DNA from: Pseudomonas atagonensis
GTDB taxonomy: Bacteria > Pseudomonadota > Gammaproteobacteria > Pseudomonadales > Pseudomonadaceae
Assembly (NCBI RefSeq): GCF_011369485.1
Contig: NZ_VXCA01000005.1
Coordinates: forward strand, 1-64,000
Reading direction: 5' to 3'
DNA: 64,000 nucleotides
Positions 16,066 to 25,577 of the stretch are shown here, piece after piece (the first letter of the stretch is position 1; the number at the start of each line of letters is the position of its first letter). The notes under the pieces are model-generated. The model was not told where the DNA came from. It made no database searches and was given only the letters and a program-made list of their open reading frames with translations. Made by a program: the position numbers and the translations under genes.

Positions 16066-16437
16066 ATGCCACAACTTCAACCGGGAATGGCGCGCATCCG
16101 GGTCAAGGATCTGCGCCTGCGCACCTTTATCGGAATCAACGAGGACGAAATCCTCAACAAGCAGGATGTGCTGATCAACCTGACCATCCTGTACGCCGCG
16201 CAGGAGGCGGTGCGCGACAACGACATCGACCATGCGCTGAACTACCGCACCATCACCAAAGCGATCATCGCTCACGTCGAAGGCAACCGCTTTGCGCTGC
16301 TCGAACGGCTGACGCAGGAGTTGCTGGATCTGGTGATGAGCAACGGCTCGGTGCTGTACGCCGAAGTCGAAGTCGACAAGCCGCATGCGCTGCGTTTTGC
16401 CGAGTCGGTGTCAATAACGCTTGCAGCGAGCCGCTAG
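16066..16437 (+). CDS. folX: Dihydroneopterin triphosphate 2'-epimerase FolX
   Basis: The 123-residue protein belongs to the FolB/FolX fold: [32 protein letters not shown], then [28 protein letters not shown] with the conserved glutamate region and [15 protein letters not shown]. Its position directly after folE with no spacer, and before no other folate gene, favours FolX over FolB (dihydroneopterin aldolase). FolX converts 7,8-dihydroneopterin triphosphate to the monapterin form, which FolM then reduces after dephosphorylation. Together the three genes form a tetrahydromonapterin operon. Confidence 0.88.
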   Translation: MPQLQPGMARIRVKDLRLRTFIGINEDEILNKQDVLINLTILYAAQEAVRDNDIDHALNYRTITKAIIAHVEGNRFALLERLTQELLDLVMSNGSVLYAEVEVDKPHALRFAESVSITLAASR

Positions 16438-16514
16438 CTTCAAGCTTCAAGCGGCAAGCTGTAAACTTCTTATCACCGTCACCCATCTTGCAGCTTGAAG
16501 CTCGTCGCTTGAAG
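16438..16514. repeat. Imperfect inverted repeat of AGCTTCAAGC units
   Basis: Several copies of CTTCAAGC on one side (CTTCAAGCTTCAAGCGGCAA) face GCTTGAAGC copies on the other (CAGCTTGAAGCTCGTCGC). This is a small palindromic repeat of the type scattered between genes in Pseudomonas. It separates folX from the next gene and could fold into a 3' hairpin. Confidence 0.6.
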
Positions 16515-16533
16515 CTGTCTCGCAGAGACTCCC

Positions 16534-16830
16534 ATGAACGAGCAACAACGCCTCGAACTCGAAGCCGCCGCCTTCCGCCGGCTGGTCGCCCACCTGGACA
16601 GCCGCAAGGATGTGCAGAACATCGACCTGATGAACCTCGCCGGGTTCTGCCGCAACTGCCTGTCGAAGTGGTACAAGGCCGAAGCCGACGAGCGCCAGAT
16701 CGAGGTCAGCCTCGATGACGCCCGCGAAGTGGTTTACGGCATGCCGTACGCCGAGTGGAAAGCCCAATTTCAGCAAGAAGCCAGCGCCGAGCAACAAGCG
16801 GCGTTCGCCAAAGGAAAAACCCATGAGTGA
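16534..16830 (+). CDS. DUF1244 family protein
   Basis: The 98-residue protein matches DUF1244: the block NIDLMNLAGFCRNCLSKWYKAEA, with two cysteines spaced FCRNC, and the C-terminal DDAREVVYGMPYAEWKAQFQ are its hallmarks. The function is not known; the conserved cysteine pair hints at metal binding or redox activity. Its last eight bases overlap the start of the HopJ-like gene (ATGAGTGA), so the two are translationally coupled, an arrangement kept in many pseudomonads. Confidence 0.88.
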   Translation: MNEQQRLELEAAAFRRLVAHLDSRKDVQNIDLMNLAGFCRNCLSKWYKAEADERQIEVSLDDAREVVYGMPYAEWKAQFQQEASAEQQAAFAKGKTHE

Positions 16831-17161
16831 TCTGAACACCCTGCGCGCCAGCCTCAAGAGCGGTGAACACGTCTTCGCCGACACCCTCGCGTTCATCGCC
16901 GCCGGTTACGACTACCAGCCACAGGCGTTCAACAACGGTGGCGTGGAAAACGCGGCCGGGCAGAACGAAGGTTCGTGCAAGACCCTGGGTCTGGCGCTGC
17001 TGGAAGGTATGAGCGATGAAGAAGCGCTGCTGGCTTTTGGCGAACATTACCGCTCGGTCGTGGCCACGCCTGAGGGCAGCGATCACGGCAATATTCGTGC
17101 GTTGATCAAGCATGGTTTGGCAGGTGTGAAATTCGAAGCGCAACCGCTGACCCGCCGCTGA
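16823..17161 (+). CDS. HopJ-type family protein
   Basis: The 112-residue protein has the HopJ family pattern: FADTLAFIAAGYDYQPQAFNNGGVENAAGQNEGSCKTLGLALLEGMSDEEALLAFGEHYRSV. The family is named after a proposed type III effector of plant pathogens. The same protein is widespread in non-pathogens and here it follows a DUF1244 gene with no secretion genes around, so a housekeeping role is more likely than virulence. A strong terminator follows at 17185. Confidence 0.88.
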   Translation: MSDLNTLRASLKSGEHVFADTLAFIAAGYDYQPQAFNNGGVENAAGQNEGSCKTLGLALLEGMSDEEALLAFGEHYRSVVATPEGSDHGNIRALIKHGLAGVKFEAQPLTRR

Positions 17162-17184
17162 TTCCCCGTCGTATCGCGAGCATG

Positions 17185-17213
17185 AAAAAACCGGCCAATT
17201 GGCCGGTTTTTTT
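17185..17213 (+). terminator. Intrinsic terminator after hopJ-like gene
   Basis: AAAAAACCGGCCAATTGGCCGG followed by seven T residues is a perfect symmetric hairpin that can work in both directions. It ends the DUF1244/HopJ transcript. Confidence 0.85.
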
Positions 17214-17217
17214 ATCA

Positions 17218-17321
17218 GATCGTTCCCACGCTCCGCGTGGGAATGCAGCCGGGGACGCTCCGCGTCCCAAGGACGCAGAGCGTCCAGATGAGGCATTCCC
17301 ACGCAGAGCGTGGGAACGATC
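17218..17321. repeat. Interspersed palindromic repeat, GATCGTTCCCACGC type
   Basis: The outer ends are inverted copies of GATCGTTCCCACGCTC. Inside are GGGACGCTCCGCGTCCC and further CGCAGAGCG units, giving nested hairpins. A related element is at 26485-26600. This type is typical of intergenic repeats in fluorescent pseudomonads. Confidence 0.75.
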
Positions 17322-17351
17322 ATTGTCGTGGTGCCTGTGAATGACGGGCAC

Positions 17352-17379
17352 AAAAAAACCGGCCAAGGCCGGTTTTTTT
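17352..17379 (-). terminator. Intrinsic terminator after trxB
   Basis: AAAAAAACCGGCC/GGCCGGTTTTTTT is a 28-base, almost fully self-complementary element, active in both directions. Read leftward it ends trxB. It is nearly the same as the terminator at 17185 on the other side of the repeat. Confidence 0.85.
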
Positions 17380-17391
17380 GTGTCTGCGATC

Positions 17392-18666
<1,275 letters not shown>

Positions 18667-19419
18667 ATGCCCGCCCCTGTTCTGTCCGGCCCGCAATACC
18701 TGCGCGAAGGCCTCAAACTGGTCCTCAGCCCGGGCCTGCGGCTGTTTGTATTGTTGCCGCTGGCGATCAACCTGGTGCTGTTCGTCGGATTGATCTATCT
18801 GGCCGGCCATCAGTTCAGCCTGTGGGTCGACACGCTGATGCCGTCATTGCCCGACTGGCTGAGTTTCCTCAGCTACATTCTCTGGCCGCTGTTCGTGGTG
18901 CTGGTGGCGCTGATGGTGTTCTTCACGTTCACCATGCTCGCCAACGTCATCGCCGCGCCGTTCAACGGCTTCCTCGCGGAAAAAGTCGAAGTGGTGGTGC
19001 GTGGTACCGATGACTTTCCGGCGTTTAGCTGGGGCGAACTGATTGCCATGATCCCGCGCACCCTTGCCCGGGAAATGCGCAAACTCGGCTACTTTCTGCC
19101 ACGGGCCATCGGCCTGTTCATCCTCTCATTCATTCCGGTGGTGAACATCATCGCCGCACCGCTGTGGCTGTTGTTCGGCGTGTGGATGATGGCGATCCAG
19201 TACATCGACTACCCGGCGGACAACCACAAACTGGGCTGGAACGAGATGCTCGCCTGGCTGCGACAGAAGCGCTGGCAGAGCATGAGTTTTGGCGGGATCG
19301 TTTACCTGGCGCTGCTGATTCCGGTAGTGAACATTCTGATGATGCCGGCGGCGGTGGCCGGGGCTACGCTGTTCTGGGTTCGCGAGCGCGGGTCCGAGAA
19401 TCTGGTAACGCAACGCTGA
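18667..19419 (+). CDS. cysZ: Sulfate transporter CysZ
   Basis: The 250-residue membrane protein matches the CysZ (EI24) family: [28 protein letters not shown] at the N-terminus, [25 protein letters not shown] in the middle, and a C-terminal pair of hydrophobic segments ([20 protein letters not shown]). CysZ mediates sulfate entry across the inner membrane for cysteine synthesis. The sulfate-activating genes cysD/cysNC occur 7 kb away in the same window but not in the same transcript. The family assignment is firm. Confidence 0.93.
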   Translation: MPAPVLSGPQYLREGLKLVLSPGLRLFVLLPLAINLVLFVGLIYLAGHQFSLWVDTLMPSLPDWLSFLSYILWPLFVVLVALMVFFTFTMLANVIAAPFNGFLAEKVEVVVRGTDDFPAFSWGELIAMIPRTLAREMRKLGYFLPRAIGLFILSFIPVVNIIAAPLWLLFGVWMMAIQYIDYPADNHKLGWNEMLAWLRQKRWQSMSFGGIVYLALLIPVVNILMMPAAVAGATLFWVRERGSENLVTQR

Positions 19420-19485
19420 GGTCGCGTCACAAATCCATCATCCGAACGTCACAACCACGACATGGCCTCAGCCGACACTGAGGTC

Positions 19486-20661
19486 ATGACGACAGCTCTA
19501 CACATCACCCTGATCAGCGAAACCTTCCCACCGGAAATCAACGGCGTGGCCAATACCCTTGGCCGCTTGTGCGACGGCTTGCGCGCGCGCGGGCATCGGG
19601 TCGAGCTGGTGCGCCCGCGCCAGGCCGACGATCCGCAACGCAGTGAAGACGATGCGCTGTTGTTGTGCCGCGGCTGGCCGCTACCGGGTTATCCGGGGCT
19701 GCAATGGGGTCAGTCGTCGATGCACAAACTGCTGCGGCGCTGGAAGCGCGAACGCCCGGATGTGCTGTACATCGCCACTGAAGGCCCGCTCGGGCTGTCG
19801 GCATTGCGTGCGGCACGGCGTCTGGGAATTTCGGTGGTCAGCGGTTTTCACACCAATTTCCAGCAGTACACCAGTCAGTACGGCCTCGGGTTGTTGACCC
19901 GCATGCTCACGCATTACCTGCGCTGGTTTCACAATCGTTCGGCACTGACCCTGGTGCCGAGTGTCAGCCAGCGACTGGAACTGGAGCGTCGGCATTTCGA
20001 ACGCCTGGCGCTGATGTCGCGCGGTGTCGACAGCCAGTTGTTTCACCCGTCCAAACGCTTGAACGGTTTGCGTGAGCAATGGGGACTCGGCGAGCGGGAT
20101 ATTGCCGTGATTCACGTAGGACGGCTGGCGCCGGAAAAGAACCTCGGCCTGCTCAAACGCTGCTTCGAGCAATTGCGCAGCACTTATCCACAGCGAAATC
20201 TGAAATTGATCGTGGTCGGGGACGGGCCGCAACGCATGGTGCTGGAAAAGGATTTGCCCGAAGCGATCTTTTGCGGTTCACAGCGTGGCGAAGCATTGGC
20301 GGCGCACTATGCGTCAGGCGATGTTTTTCTGTTTCCCAGCATGACCGAAACCTTCGGTAACGTTGTGCTGGAAGCACTGGCCTCTGGGCTTGGTGTGGTG
20401 GCATACGATCAGGCAGCGGCGGCGCAACATATTCGCCATGGTTACAACGGCGTGCTGGCGATGCCCGGTGATGAGCAGGCGTTTTGCGAGGCGGCGGCGT
20501 GGTTGCTGGAAGAGGATGAGACGTTACGCTGCGTGCGCCTGAATGCCCGGCAGCATGCGAGTCGGCAAGGCTGGGCGGCGATTATCGAGCAGTTCGAAAG
20601 CCATTTGCGCGGGGCTTGTGTCGGGGAACAGGTTGTCCCGAATGCACGGACATTGCCCTGA
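19486..20661 (+). CDS. Glycosyltransferase family 4-type enzyme (GT-B fold)
   Basis: The 391-residue protein has the two halves of a GT-B glycosyltransferase. The N-terminal acceptor domain starts HITLISETFPPEINGVANTLGRL; the C-terminal domain has HVGRLAPEKNL and the nucleotide-sugar motif FPSMTETFGNVVLEALASGLGVVAYD. It resembles alpha-mannosyl or glucosyl transferases that act on lipids with GDP-mannose or a UDP-sugar. Start 19486 (MTTALHITL) follows GAGG. It is monocistronic, 66 bases after cysZ. Donor and acceptor cannot be told from sequence; glycolipid synthesis is a reasonable guess. Confidence 0.88.
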   Translation: MTTALHITLISETFPPEINGVANTLGRLCDGLRARGHRVELVRPRQADDPQRSEDDALLLCRGWPLPGYPGLQWGQSSMHKLLRRWKRERPDVLYIATEGPLGLSALRAARRLGISVVSGFHTNFQQYTSQYGLGLLTRMLTHYLRWFHNRSALTLVPSVSQRLELERRHFERLALMSRGVDSQLFHPSKRLNGLREQWGLGERDIAVIHVGRLAPEKNLGLLKRCFEQLRSTYPQRNLKLIVVGDGPQRMVLEKDLPEAIFCGSQRGEALAAHYASGDVFLFPSMTETFGNVVLEALASGLGVVAYDQAAAAQHIRHGYNGVLAMPGDEQAFCEAAAWLLEEDETLRCVRLNARQHASRQGWAAIIEQFESHLRGACVGEQVVPNARTLP

Positions 20662-20685
20662 TTTTTTGCTGACGGTGAAACAGCT

Positions 20686-20751
20686 ATCGCGAGCAGGCTC
20701 ACTCCTACAATTTGGAACGCATTCCAATGTAAGAGTGAGCCTGCTCGCGAT
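20686..20751. repeat. REP-type inverted repeat between convergent genes
   Basis: ATCGCGAGCAGGCTCACTC is matched by GAGTGAGCCTGCTCGCGAT across a 28-base centre. The hairpin lies between the end of the glycosyltransferase gene and the end of the leftward reductase gene and may serve as a bidirectional 3' structure. Confidence 0.7.
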
Positions 20752-20771
20752 GGCGTCAGTAAGGAGGGCGC

Positions 20772-21875
20772 TTAAACCAGCGTCATCAACGCCTTACGGC
20801 TGAACGGCAGGATGTCCTGCTCACGGCCTTCGCGGACTTTCTGTGCCCAGTCCGGATCAACCAGCAGCGCACGCCCCACCGCCACCAGATCGAACTCCTC
20901 TTTATTCAGACGCTCCAGCAGGTTTTCCAGACTGGCCGGCTGCGCGACCTTGTCGGTGTTGACCATGAACTGCAGGAACTCGCCATCGAGGCCGACGCTG
21001 CCGACGGTGATGGTCGGTTTGCCGGTCAGCTTGCGTGTCCAGCCGGCCAGGTTCAGTTCGGAACCGTCGAATTCCGGCTCCCAGAAACGTCGTGTCGAGC
21101 AGTGGAAAATGTCCACGCCGGCGTCGGCCAACGGCTTGAGGAATTCACCCAGCGCCTGCGGGGTCTGCACCAGACGCGCGGTGTAATCCTGCTGTTTCCA
21201 CTGCGAGAAACGGAAGATGATCGGGAAACCTTCGCCGACCGCTGCGCGCACCGCTTGAATCAGCTCAATGGCAAAACGCGAACGGTTGGCCAGGTCGCCG
21301 CCGTACTCGTCAGTGCGCTGGTTGCTGCCCTCCCAGAAGAACTGGTCAATCAGGTAACCGTGGGCACCGTGGATTTCCACGCCGTCCATGCCGATGCTCT
21401 GGGCATCTTTGGCGGCCTGGGCGAAAGCCGCGATGACGTCCTGGATATCCTGCTTGGTCATGCCGTGCACCACGACTTGGCCGTCCTTGAGTTTCTCGGT
21501 CGGGCCATAACCCGGCACGCTGGCATCCGGCTCGGTGCCGATGCGTCGAACACTGCCGACGTGCCACAGTTGCGGAACGATCTTGCCGCCCTCGGCATGC
21601 ACCGCATCAACCACTTTTTTCCAGCCGGCCAATGGCGCGTCACCGAAGAATTGCGGCACGTTGGGGTAGCCGTTGGAGGCGATGTGGCCGACGGTGGTGC
21701 CCTCGGTGATGATCAGGCCGACACCAGCCGCCGCGCGACGACGGTAGTACTCGATCACTTTGGAGTTGGGTACGCCACCCGGGGAAAACGAACGGGTCAT
21801 CGGCGCCATGACCACGCGGGTCGGCAGTTCGAGGGCACCGAGGTGGAACGGTTTGAACAGGGCTTGAACGGGCAT
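20772..21875 (-). CDS. Alkene reductase of the old yellow enzyme family
   Basis: The 367-residue FMN enzyme starts MPVQALFKPFHLGALELPTRVVMAPMTRS, typical of this family, and carries the substrate-binding HGAHGYLIDQFFWEGSNQRTDEYGGDLANRSRF block, FRFSQWKQQDY and a C-terminal FMN loop (GRALLVDPDWAQKVREG). Such NAD(P)H-dependent reductases act on activated double bonds, nitro esters or nitroaromatics (XenB/NemA-like). The HGAHGY variant occurs in some members in place of HxAN. I chose ATG 21875 because GGAGGCTCC just before it is a strong ribosome site and the family begins there. The natural substrate is unknown. Confidence 0.92.
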   Translation of the reverse strand: MPVQALFKPFHLGALELPTRVVMAPMTRSFSPGGVPNSKVIEYYRRRAAAGVGLIITEGTTVGHIASNGYPNVPQFFGDAPLAGWKKVVDAVHAEGGKIVPQLWHVGSVRRIGTEPDASVPGYGPTEKLKDGQVVVHGMTKQDIQDVIAAFAQAAKDAQSIGMDGVEIHGAHGYLIDQFFWEGSNQRTDEYGGDLANRSRFAIELIQAVRAAVGEGFPIIFRFSQWKQQDYTARLVQTPQALGEFLKPLADAGVDIFHCSTRRFWEPEFDGSELNLAGWTRKLTGKPTITVGSVGLDGEFLQFMVNTDKVAQPASLENLLERLNKEEFDLVAVGRALLVDPDWAQKVREGREQDILPFSRKALMTLV

Positions 21876-21995
21876 CGGGAGGCTCCACGAAAACGTTATC
21901 GACAAGGCATAAAACCATATGACGGCGATAATATGCAGGAACATGTCAGCGTGAAAGCACTATTGATCAGAATGATTAAGGGTCAAAAGGCAGGC

Positions 21996-22031
21996 AAAAA
22001 AATCGCAGCTCGTTGGCTGCGATTTCGTTTT
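21996..22031 (-). terminator. Intrinsic terminator after glutathione peroxidase
   Basis: AAATCGCAGC (22000-22009) pairs perfectly with GCTGCGATTT (22016-22025). Read leftward the stem is followed by further T residues. It begins right at the stop codon of the peroxidase gene. Confidence 0.8.
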
Positions 22032-22514
22032 TCAGCTCAGGGCTTTTTCAATCGCCGTAATCACCGAAGGATCATCCGGCGCCGTGCGCGGCGAGAACCG
22101 GGCCAGTACCCGACCGTCCTTGCCGAGCAGGAATTTTTCGAAATTCCAGGTGATGTCACCGGGAAACTCGGCGCCCTCGCCCGCCAGCAGACGGTACAGC
22201 TGATGGCGATCGTGACCGTTGACTTCGAGCTTTTTCGACAACGGGAAACTCACGCCATAGTTGAGGCTGCAGAATTCCTGAATCTCCTGCTCGCTGCCCG
22301 GCTCCTGACCGGCAAACTGGTTGCACGGCAGGCCCAGCACACTGAAGCCTTTGCCTTTGTATTGCTGATAGAGGTTTTCCAGCGCCGCGTACTGTGGGGT
22401 CAAGCCGCATTTGGAGGCGACGTTGACCACCAGCACGACTTGGCCCTTGAAGGGTGCCAGCGGTAGCTCCTGACCATCCAGGGCTGTCAACTTAAGGTCG
22501 TGAAAAGCACTCAT
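22032..22514 (-). CDS. Glutathione peroxidase family protein
   Basis: The 160-residue protein has the thiol-peroxidase signature: NVASKCGLTPQYAALENLY with the peroxidatic cysteine, then GLPCNQFAGQEPGS with the conserved Gln and a second cysteine, and ITWNFEKFL with the tryptophan. Cys, Gln, Trp and Asn form the family tetrad. The second cysteine suggests a thioredoxin-dependent mechanism, as in many bacterial and plant homologues, rather than glutathione. It reduces peroxides in the cytoplasm. It is monocistronic with its own terminator. Confidence 0.93.
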   Translation of the reverse strand: MSAFHDLKLTALDGQELPLAPFKGQVVLVVNVASKCGLTPQYAALENLYQQYKGKGFSVLGLPCNQFAGQEPGSEQEIQEFCSLNYGVSFPLSKKLEVNGHDRHQLYRLLAGEGAEFPGDITWNFEKFLLGKDGRVLARFSPRTAPDDPSVITAIEKALS

Positions 22515-22585
22515 GACGAACTCCAGATTCCCGTGTTCTACTCGAAACAGCCACTTGGCGAGACCACCAAGGACAGCCGCGGACT

Positions 22586-22606
22586 AAAAAGGCGCCCGCA
22601 GGCGCC
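22586..22606 (-). terminator. Intrinsic terminator after slyD
   Basis: Read leftward, GGCGCCTGCGGGCGCC is followed by TTTTTAG: a six-base GC stem with a four-base loop and a T-run. It lies 30 bases after the slyD stop codon. Confidence 0.8.
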
Positions 22607-22636
22607 TCTCCAGTACTCGAAGCTTAGCGCAGAAAA

Positions 22637-23122
22637 TCAGTGGTGATGGCCACCTTCGCCATGGACGTGACCATGAGCGATTTCTTCCTGGCTGGCGTCA
22701 CGGATAGCGACGATCTTCACTTTGAAGTTCAGGCGCTGGCCGGCCAGTGGGTGGTTGCCGTCAACGGTGACGTCGTCGCCGTCGAGGTCACGGATGGTAA
22801 CGATCTGCATCTGGCCGTCCGGCGCCGAAGCGTGGAACTGCATGCCGACTTCCAACTCGTCAACGCCTTCGAACATGCTGCGGCTCAGGGTGCTGACCAG
22901 TTCGGCAGCGTATTCGCCGTAAGCGTCTTCCGGCTCAACGGAAACTTCCAGCTCATCACCAACAGCTTTGCCTTCCAGGGCTTTTTCCAGGCCCGGGATG
23001 ATGTTGCCTGCGCCTTGCAGGTAAACCAGCGGAGCGCCGCCGGCGGAGCTGTCGATGACCTCACCAGCGTCGTTGGTGAGGGTATAGTCGATGGAGACAG
23101 CCTTATTGGCGGCGATCAGCAT
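22637..23122 (-). CDS. slyD: FKBP-type peptidyl-prolyl isomerase SlyD
   Basis: The 161-residue protein has the SlyD layout: split FKBP domain (VSIDYTLTNDAGEVIDSS, then GNIIPGLEKALEGKAVGDELEV), an insert-in-flap chaperone domain (EDAYGEYAAELVSTLSRSMFEG through GNHPLAGQRLNF), and a short histidine-rich tail HGHVHGEGGHHH that can bind nickel. It speeds proline isomerisation and chaperones folding in the cytoplasm. The tail is much shorter than in E. coli. The start codon overlaps the presumed start of the divergent DUF3565 gene on the other strand. A terminator follows. Confidence 0.93.
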   Translation of the reverse strand: MLIAANKAVSIDYTLTNDAGEVIDSSAGGAPLVYLQGAGNIIPGLEKALEGKAVGDELEVSVEPEDAYGEYAAELVSTLSRSMFEGVDELEVGMQFHASAPDGQMQIVTIRDLDGDDVTVDGNHPLAGQRLNFKVKIVAIRDASQEEIAHGHVHGEGGHHH

Positions 23123-23417
23123 GGGGCGAGACCTTTTGCATAAGAATATAGAAAGGCCAAGTTTAGCGAAGCAATCGCGCGAAAGCGAACACAACCCGGA
23201 CAAACGGGATTCGACCATTACCGGCTTTCATCAGGACGAGGAAGGTCACTGGGTGGCCGAGCTTTCCTGCGGCCACACCCAACACCTGCGCCACCAGCCA
23301 CCCTGGCAATCGCGGGCGTGGGTGCTCGACCCGGCGCAACGTATTGAAAAAATAGGCCAACCCTTTGCCTGCGGTTGGTGCGCGCAAGGCTCGGTTAGCG
23401 ATAACCTTGGCGACTGA
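23121..23417 (+). CDS. DUF3565 domain protein
   Basis: The conserved part begins about residue 32: STITGFHQDEEGHWVAELSCGHTQHLRHQPPWQSRAWVLDP, ending with FACGWCAQG. Conserved CGH, H and CxxC residues suggest a small metal-binding fold; the function is unknown. The start is uncertain. The only ATG that fits (23121) overlaps the slyD start codon on the opposite strand. A TTG at 23136 is possible, and the first 30 residues show no family similarity. The promoter of slyD must lie inside or beside this 5' part. About 98 residues if the ATG is used. Confidence 0.75.
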   Translation: MGRDLLHKNIERPSLAKQSRESEHNPDKRDSTITGFHQDEEGHWVAELSCGHTQHLRHQPPWQSRAWVLDPAQRIEKIGQPFACGWCAQGSVSDNLGD

Positions 23418-23477
23418 ATTTCGGCAGATTGTCAGAGATAGATGATCGCCATTGCCATGCACCCTTAGAGAATTCGC

Positions 23478-25577
23478 ATGCAAACTTTTTTTATCGCCCC
23501 CACCGATTTTGGCGTGGGTCTGACCTCCATCAGCCTCGGGCTGGTGCGAACGCTTGAGCGAGCCGGGCTGAAAGTCGGCTTCTTCAAACCCATCGCCCAG
23601 CCGCATCCGGGCGACACCGGCCCCGAACGCTCCACCGAACTGGTGGCGCGCACCCACGGTCTGAAACCGCCGCAGCCACTGGGCCTGGCCCATGTCGAAC
23701 GCATGCTCGGCGACGGTCAGCTCGATGAACTGCTCGAAGAAATCATCACGCTGTATCAGCAGGCCGCCGTCGGCAAGGACGTGCTGGTCGTCGAAGGCAT
23801 GGTGCCGACCCGCAGCGCCAGCTACGCCGCGCGGGTCAACCTGCACCTGGCCAAGAGCCTCGATGCCGAGGTGATTCTGGTCTCGGCGCCGGAAAATGAA
23901 GTGCTTGCCGAACTCTCCGGCCGCGTCGAATTGCAGGCGCAATTGTTCGGTGGCCCGAAAGACCCGAAAGTTCTCGGGGTGATCCTCAACAAGGTCAAGA
24001 CCGAAGAAAGCATGGACGCCTTCGCCGCCCGCCTGAAGGAGCATTCGCCGTTGCTGCGCAGCGGTGATTTCCGTTTGCTTGGCTGTATTCCGTATCAGCC
24101 TGAACTGAACGCTCCGCGCACCCGCGACGTTGCCGATCTGATGGGCGCGCAAGTGCTCAACGCCGGTGATTACGAGACCCGCCGGATGACCAAAATCATC
24201 ATTTGCGCGCGCACCATGCGCAACACCGTTGAGCTGCTCAAGCCCGGCGTGCTGGTGGTGACCCCGGGCGATCGCGACGACATCATCCTCGCCGTCAGCC
24301 TCGCGGCGATCAACGGCGTGCCACTGGCCGGCCTGTTGCTGACCAGCGACACCCTGCCCGATCCGCGCATCATGGACTTGTGCCGTGGCGCGTTGCAGGC
24401 CGGTTTGCCGGTGTTGTCGGTGAGCTCCGGCTCTTACGACACCGCCAACCTGCTCAACGGTTTGAACAAGGAAATCCCGATCGACGACCGCGAGCGCGCG
24501 GAAATCATCACCGATTTCGTCGCCAGCCACCTCGACGCCAAGTGGCTGCACCAGCGCTGCGGCACCCCGCGAGAAATGCGCCTGTCCCCTGCCGTGTTCC
24601 GCTACCAACTGATCCAGCGCGCCCAGGCCGCGAACAAACGCATCGTTTTGCCGGAAGGCAGCGAGCCGTTTACCGTACAGGCAGCGGCAATCTGTCAGGA
24701 ACGCGGGATTGCCCGTTGTGTGTTGCTGGCCAAACCCGAAGACGTCGAAGCGGTGGCCCGTGCCCAAGGCATCGTGTTGCCGCCGGGGCTGGAAATTCTC
24801 GATCCGGACCTGATCCGCGAGCGCTACGTCGAACCGATGGTGGCGCTGCGCAAAAGCAAAAGCCTCAATGCGCCAATGGCCGAGCAGCAACTGGAAGACA
24901 CCGTGGTGATCGGCACCATGATGCTGGCGCTGGATGAGGTCGACGGGCTGGTTTCCGGCGTGATCAACACCACCGCCAACACCATCCGCCCGGCCCTGCA
25001 ACTGATCAAAACGGCGCCGGGCTGCACGCTGGTGTCGTCGGTTTTCTTCATGCTGTTTCCGGAAGAAGTGCTGGTTTACGGCGACTGCGTGATGAACCCG
25101 CATCCAAGCGCCGCGGAACTGGCGGAGATCGCCCTGCAAAGCGCTGACTCCGCGGCGGCATTCGGCATTACCCCGCGCGTGGCGATGATCAGTTACTCCA
25201 GCGGCGAATCGGCCACTGGCGAAGAGGTCGAGAAAGTCCGCGAAGCCACCCTGCTCGCCCACGAGCAACAGCATTCGCTGCTGATCGACGGGCCGTTGCA
25301 GTACGACGCCGCCGCCAACGAAACCGTCGCCCGCCAATTGGCGCCGAACAGTCAGGTGGCCGGTCGCGCCACGGTGTTTGTTTTCCCCGATCTGAACACC
25401 GGCAACACTACGCACAAAGCCGTGCAGCGCAGCGCCGATTGCGTCAGCCTCGGGCCGATGCTGCAAGGCTTGCGCAAACCGGTGAACGATTTGCCGCGCG
25501 GTGCGCAAGTCGACGACATCGTCTACACCATCGCCCTCACCGCGATTCAAGCCGCCAACCGACCTATGGATGTGTAA
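23478..25577 (+). CDS. pta: Phosphate acetyltransferase (long form)
   Basis: The 699-residue enzyme is the three-part Pta: an N-terminal P-loop-like BioD-related domain (MQTFFIAPTDFGVGLTSISLGLVRTLERAG), a central DRTGG region, and the C-terminal catalytic domain from about residue 370 (RIVLPEGSEPFTVQAAAICQERGI ... PNSQVAGRATVFVFPDLNTGN). It interconverts acetyl-CoA and acetyl phosphate. No acetate kinase gene lies beside it in this window. The acyltransferase gene starts at the base after its stop codon, so the two may be co-transcribed. Confidence 0.95.
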   Translation: MQTFFIAPTDFGVGLTSISLGLVRTLERAGLKVGFFKPIAQPHPGDTGPERSTELVARTHGLKPPQPLGLAHVERMLGDGQLDELLEEIITLYQQAAVGKDVLVVEGMVPTRSASYAARVNLHLAKSLDAEVILVSAPENEVLAELSGRVELQAQLFGGPKDPKVLGVILNKVKTEESMDAFAARLKEHSPLLRSGDFRLLGCIPYQPELNAPRTRDVADLMGAQVLNAGDYETRRMTKIIICARTMRNTVELLKPGVLVVTPGDRDDIILAVSLAAINGVPLAGLLLTSDTLPDPRIMDLCRGALQAGLPVLSVSSGSYDTANLLNGLNKEIPIDDRERAEIITDFVASHLDAKWLHQRCGTPREMRLSPAVFRYQLIQRAQAANKRIVLPEGSEPFTVQAAAICQERGIARCVLLAKPEDVEAVARAQGIVLPPGLEILDPDLIRERYVEPMVALRKSKSLNAPMAEQQLEDTVVIGTMMLALDEVDGLVSGVINTTANTIRPALQLIKTAPGCTLVSSVFFMLFPEEVLVYGDCVMNPHPSAAELAEIALQSADSAAAFGITPRVAMISYSSGESATGEEVEKVREATLLAHEQQHSLLIDGPLQYDAAANETVARQLAPNSQVAGRATVFVFPDLNTGNTTHKAVQRSADCVSLGPMLQGLRKPVNDLPRGAQVDDIVYTIALTAIQAANRPMDV

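Noticed and set aside
16823..17161. HopJ-like gene as evidence for type III secretion.
   Set aside because: No hrp box, secretion gene or chaperone lies near it, and the family is common in non-pathogens.
23163..25550. A leftward 795-residue frame opposite pta.
   Set aside because: The rightward strand encodes a complete Pta with all motifs. The antisense frame is a codon-bias artefact rich in Arg, His and Gln.
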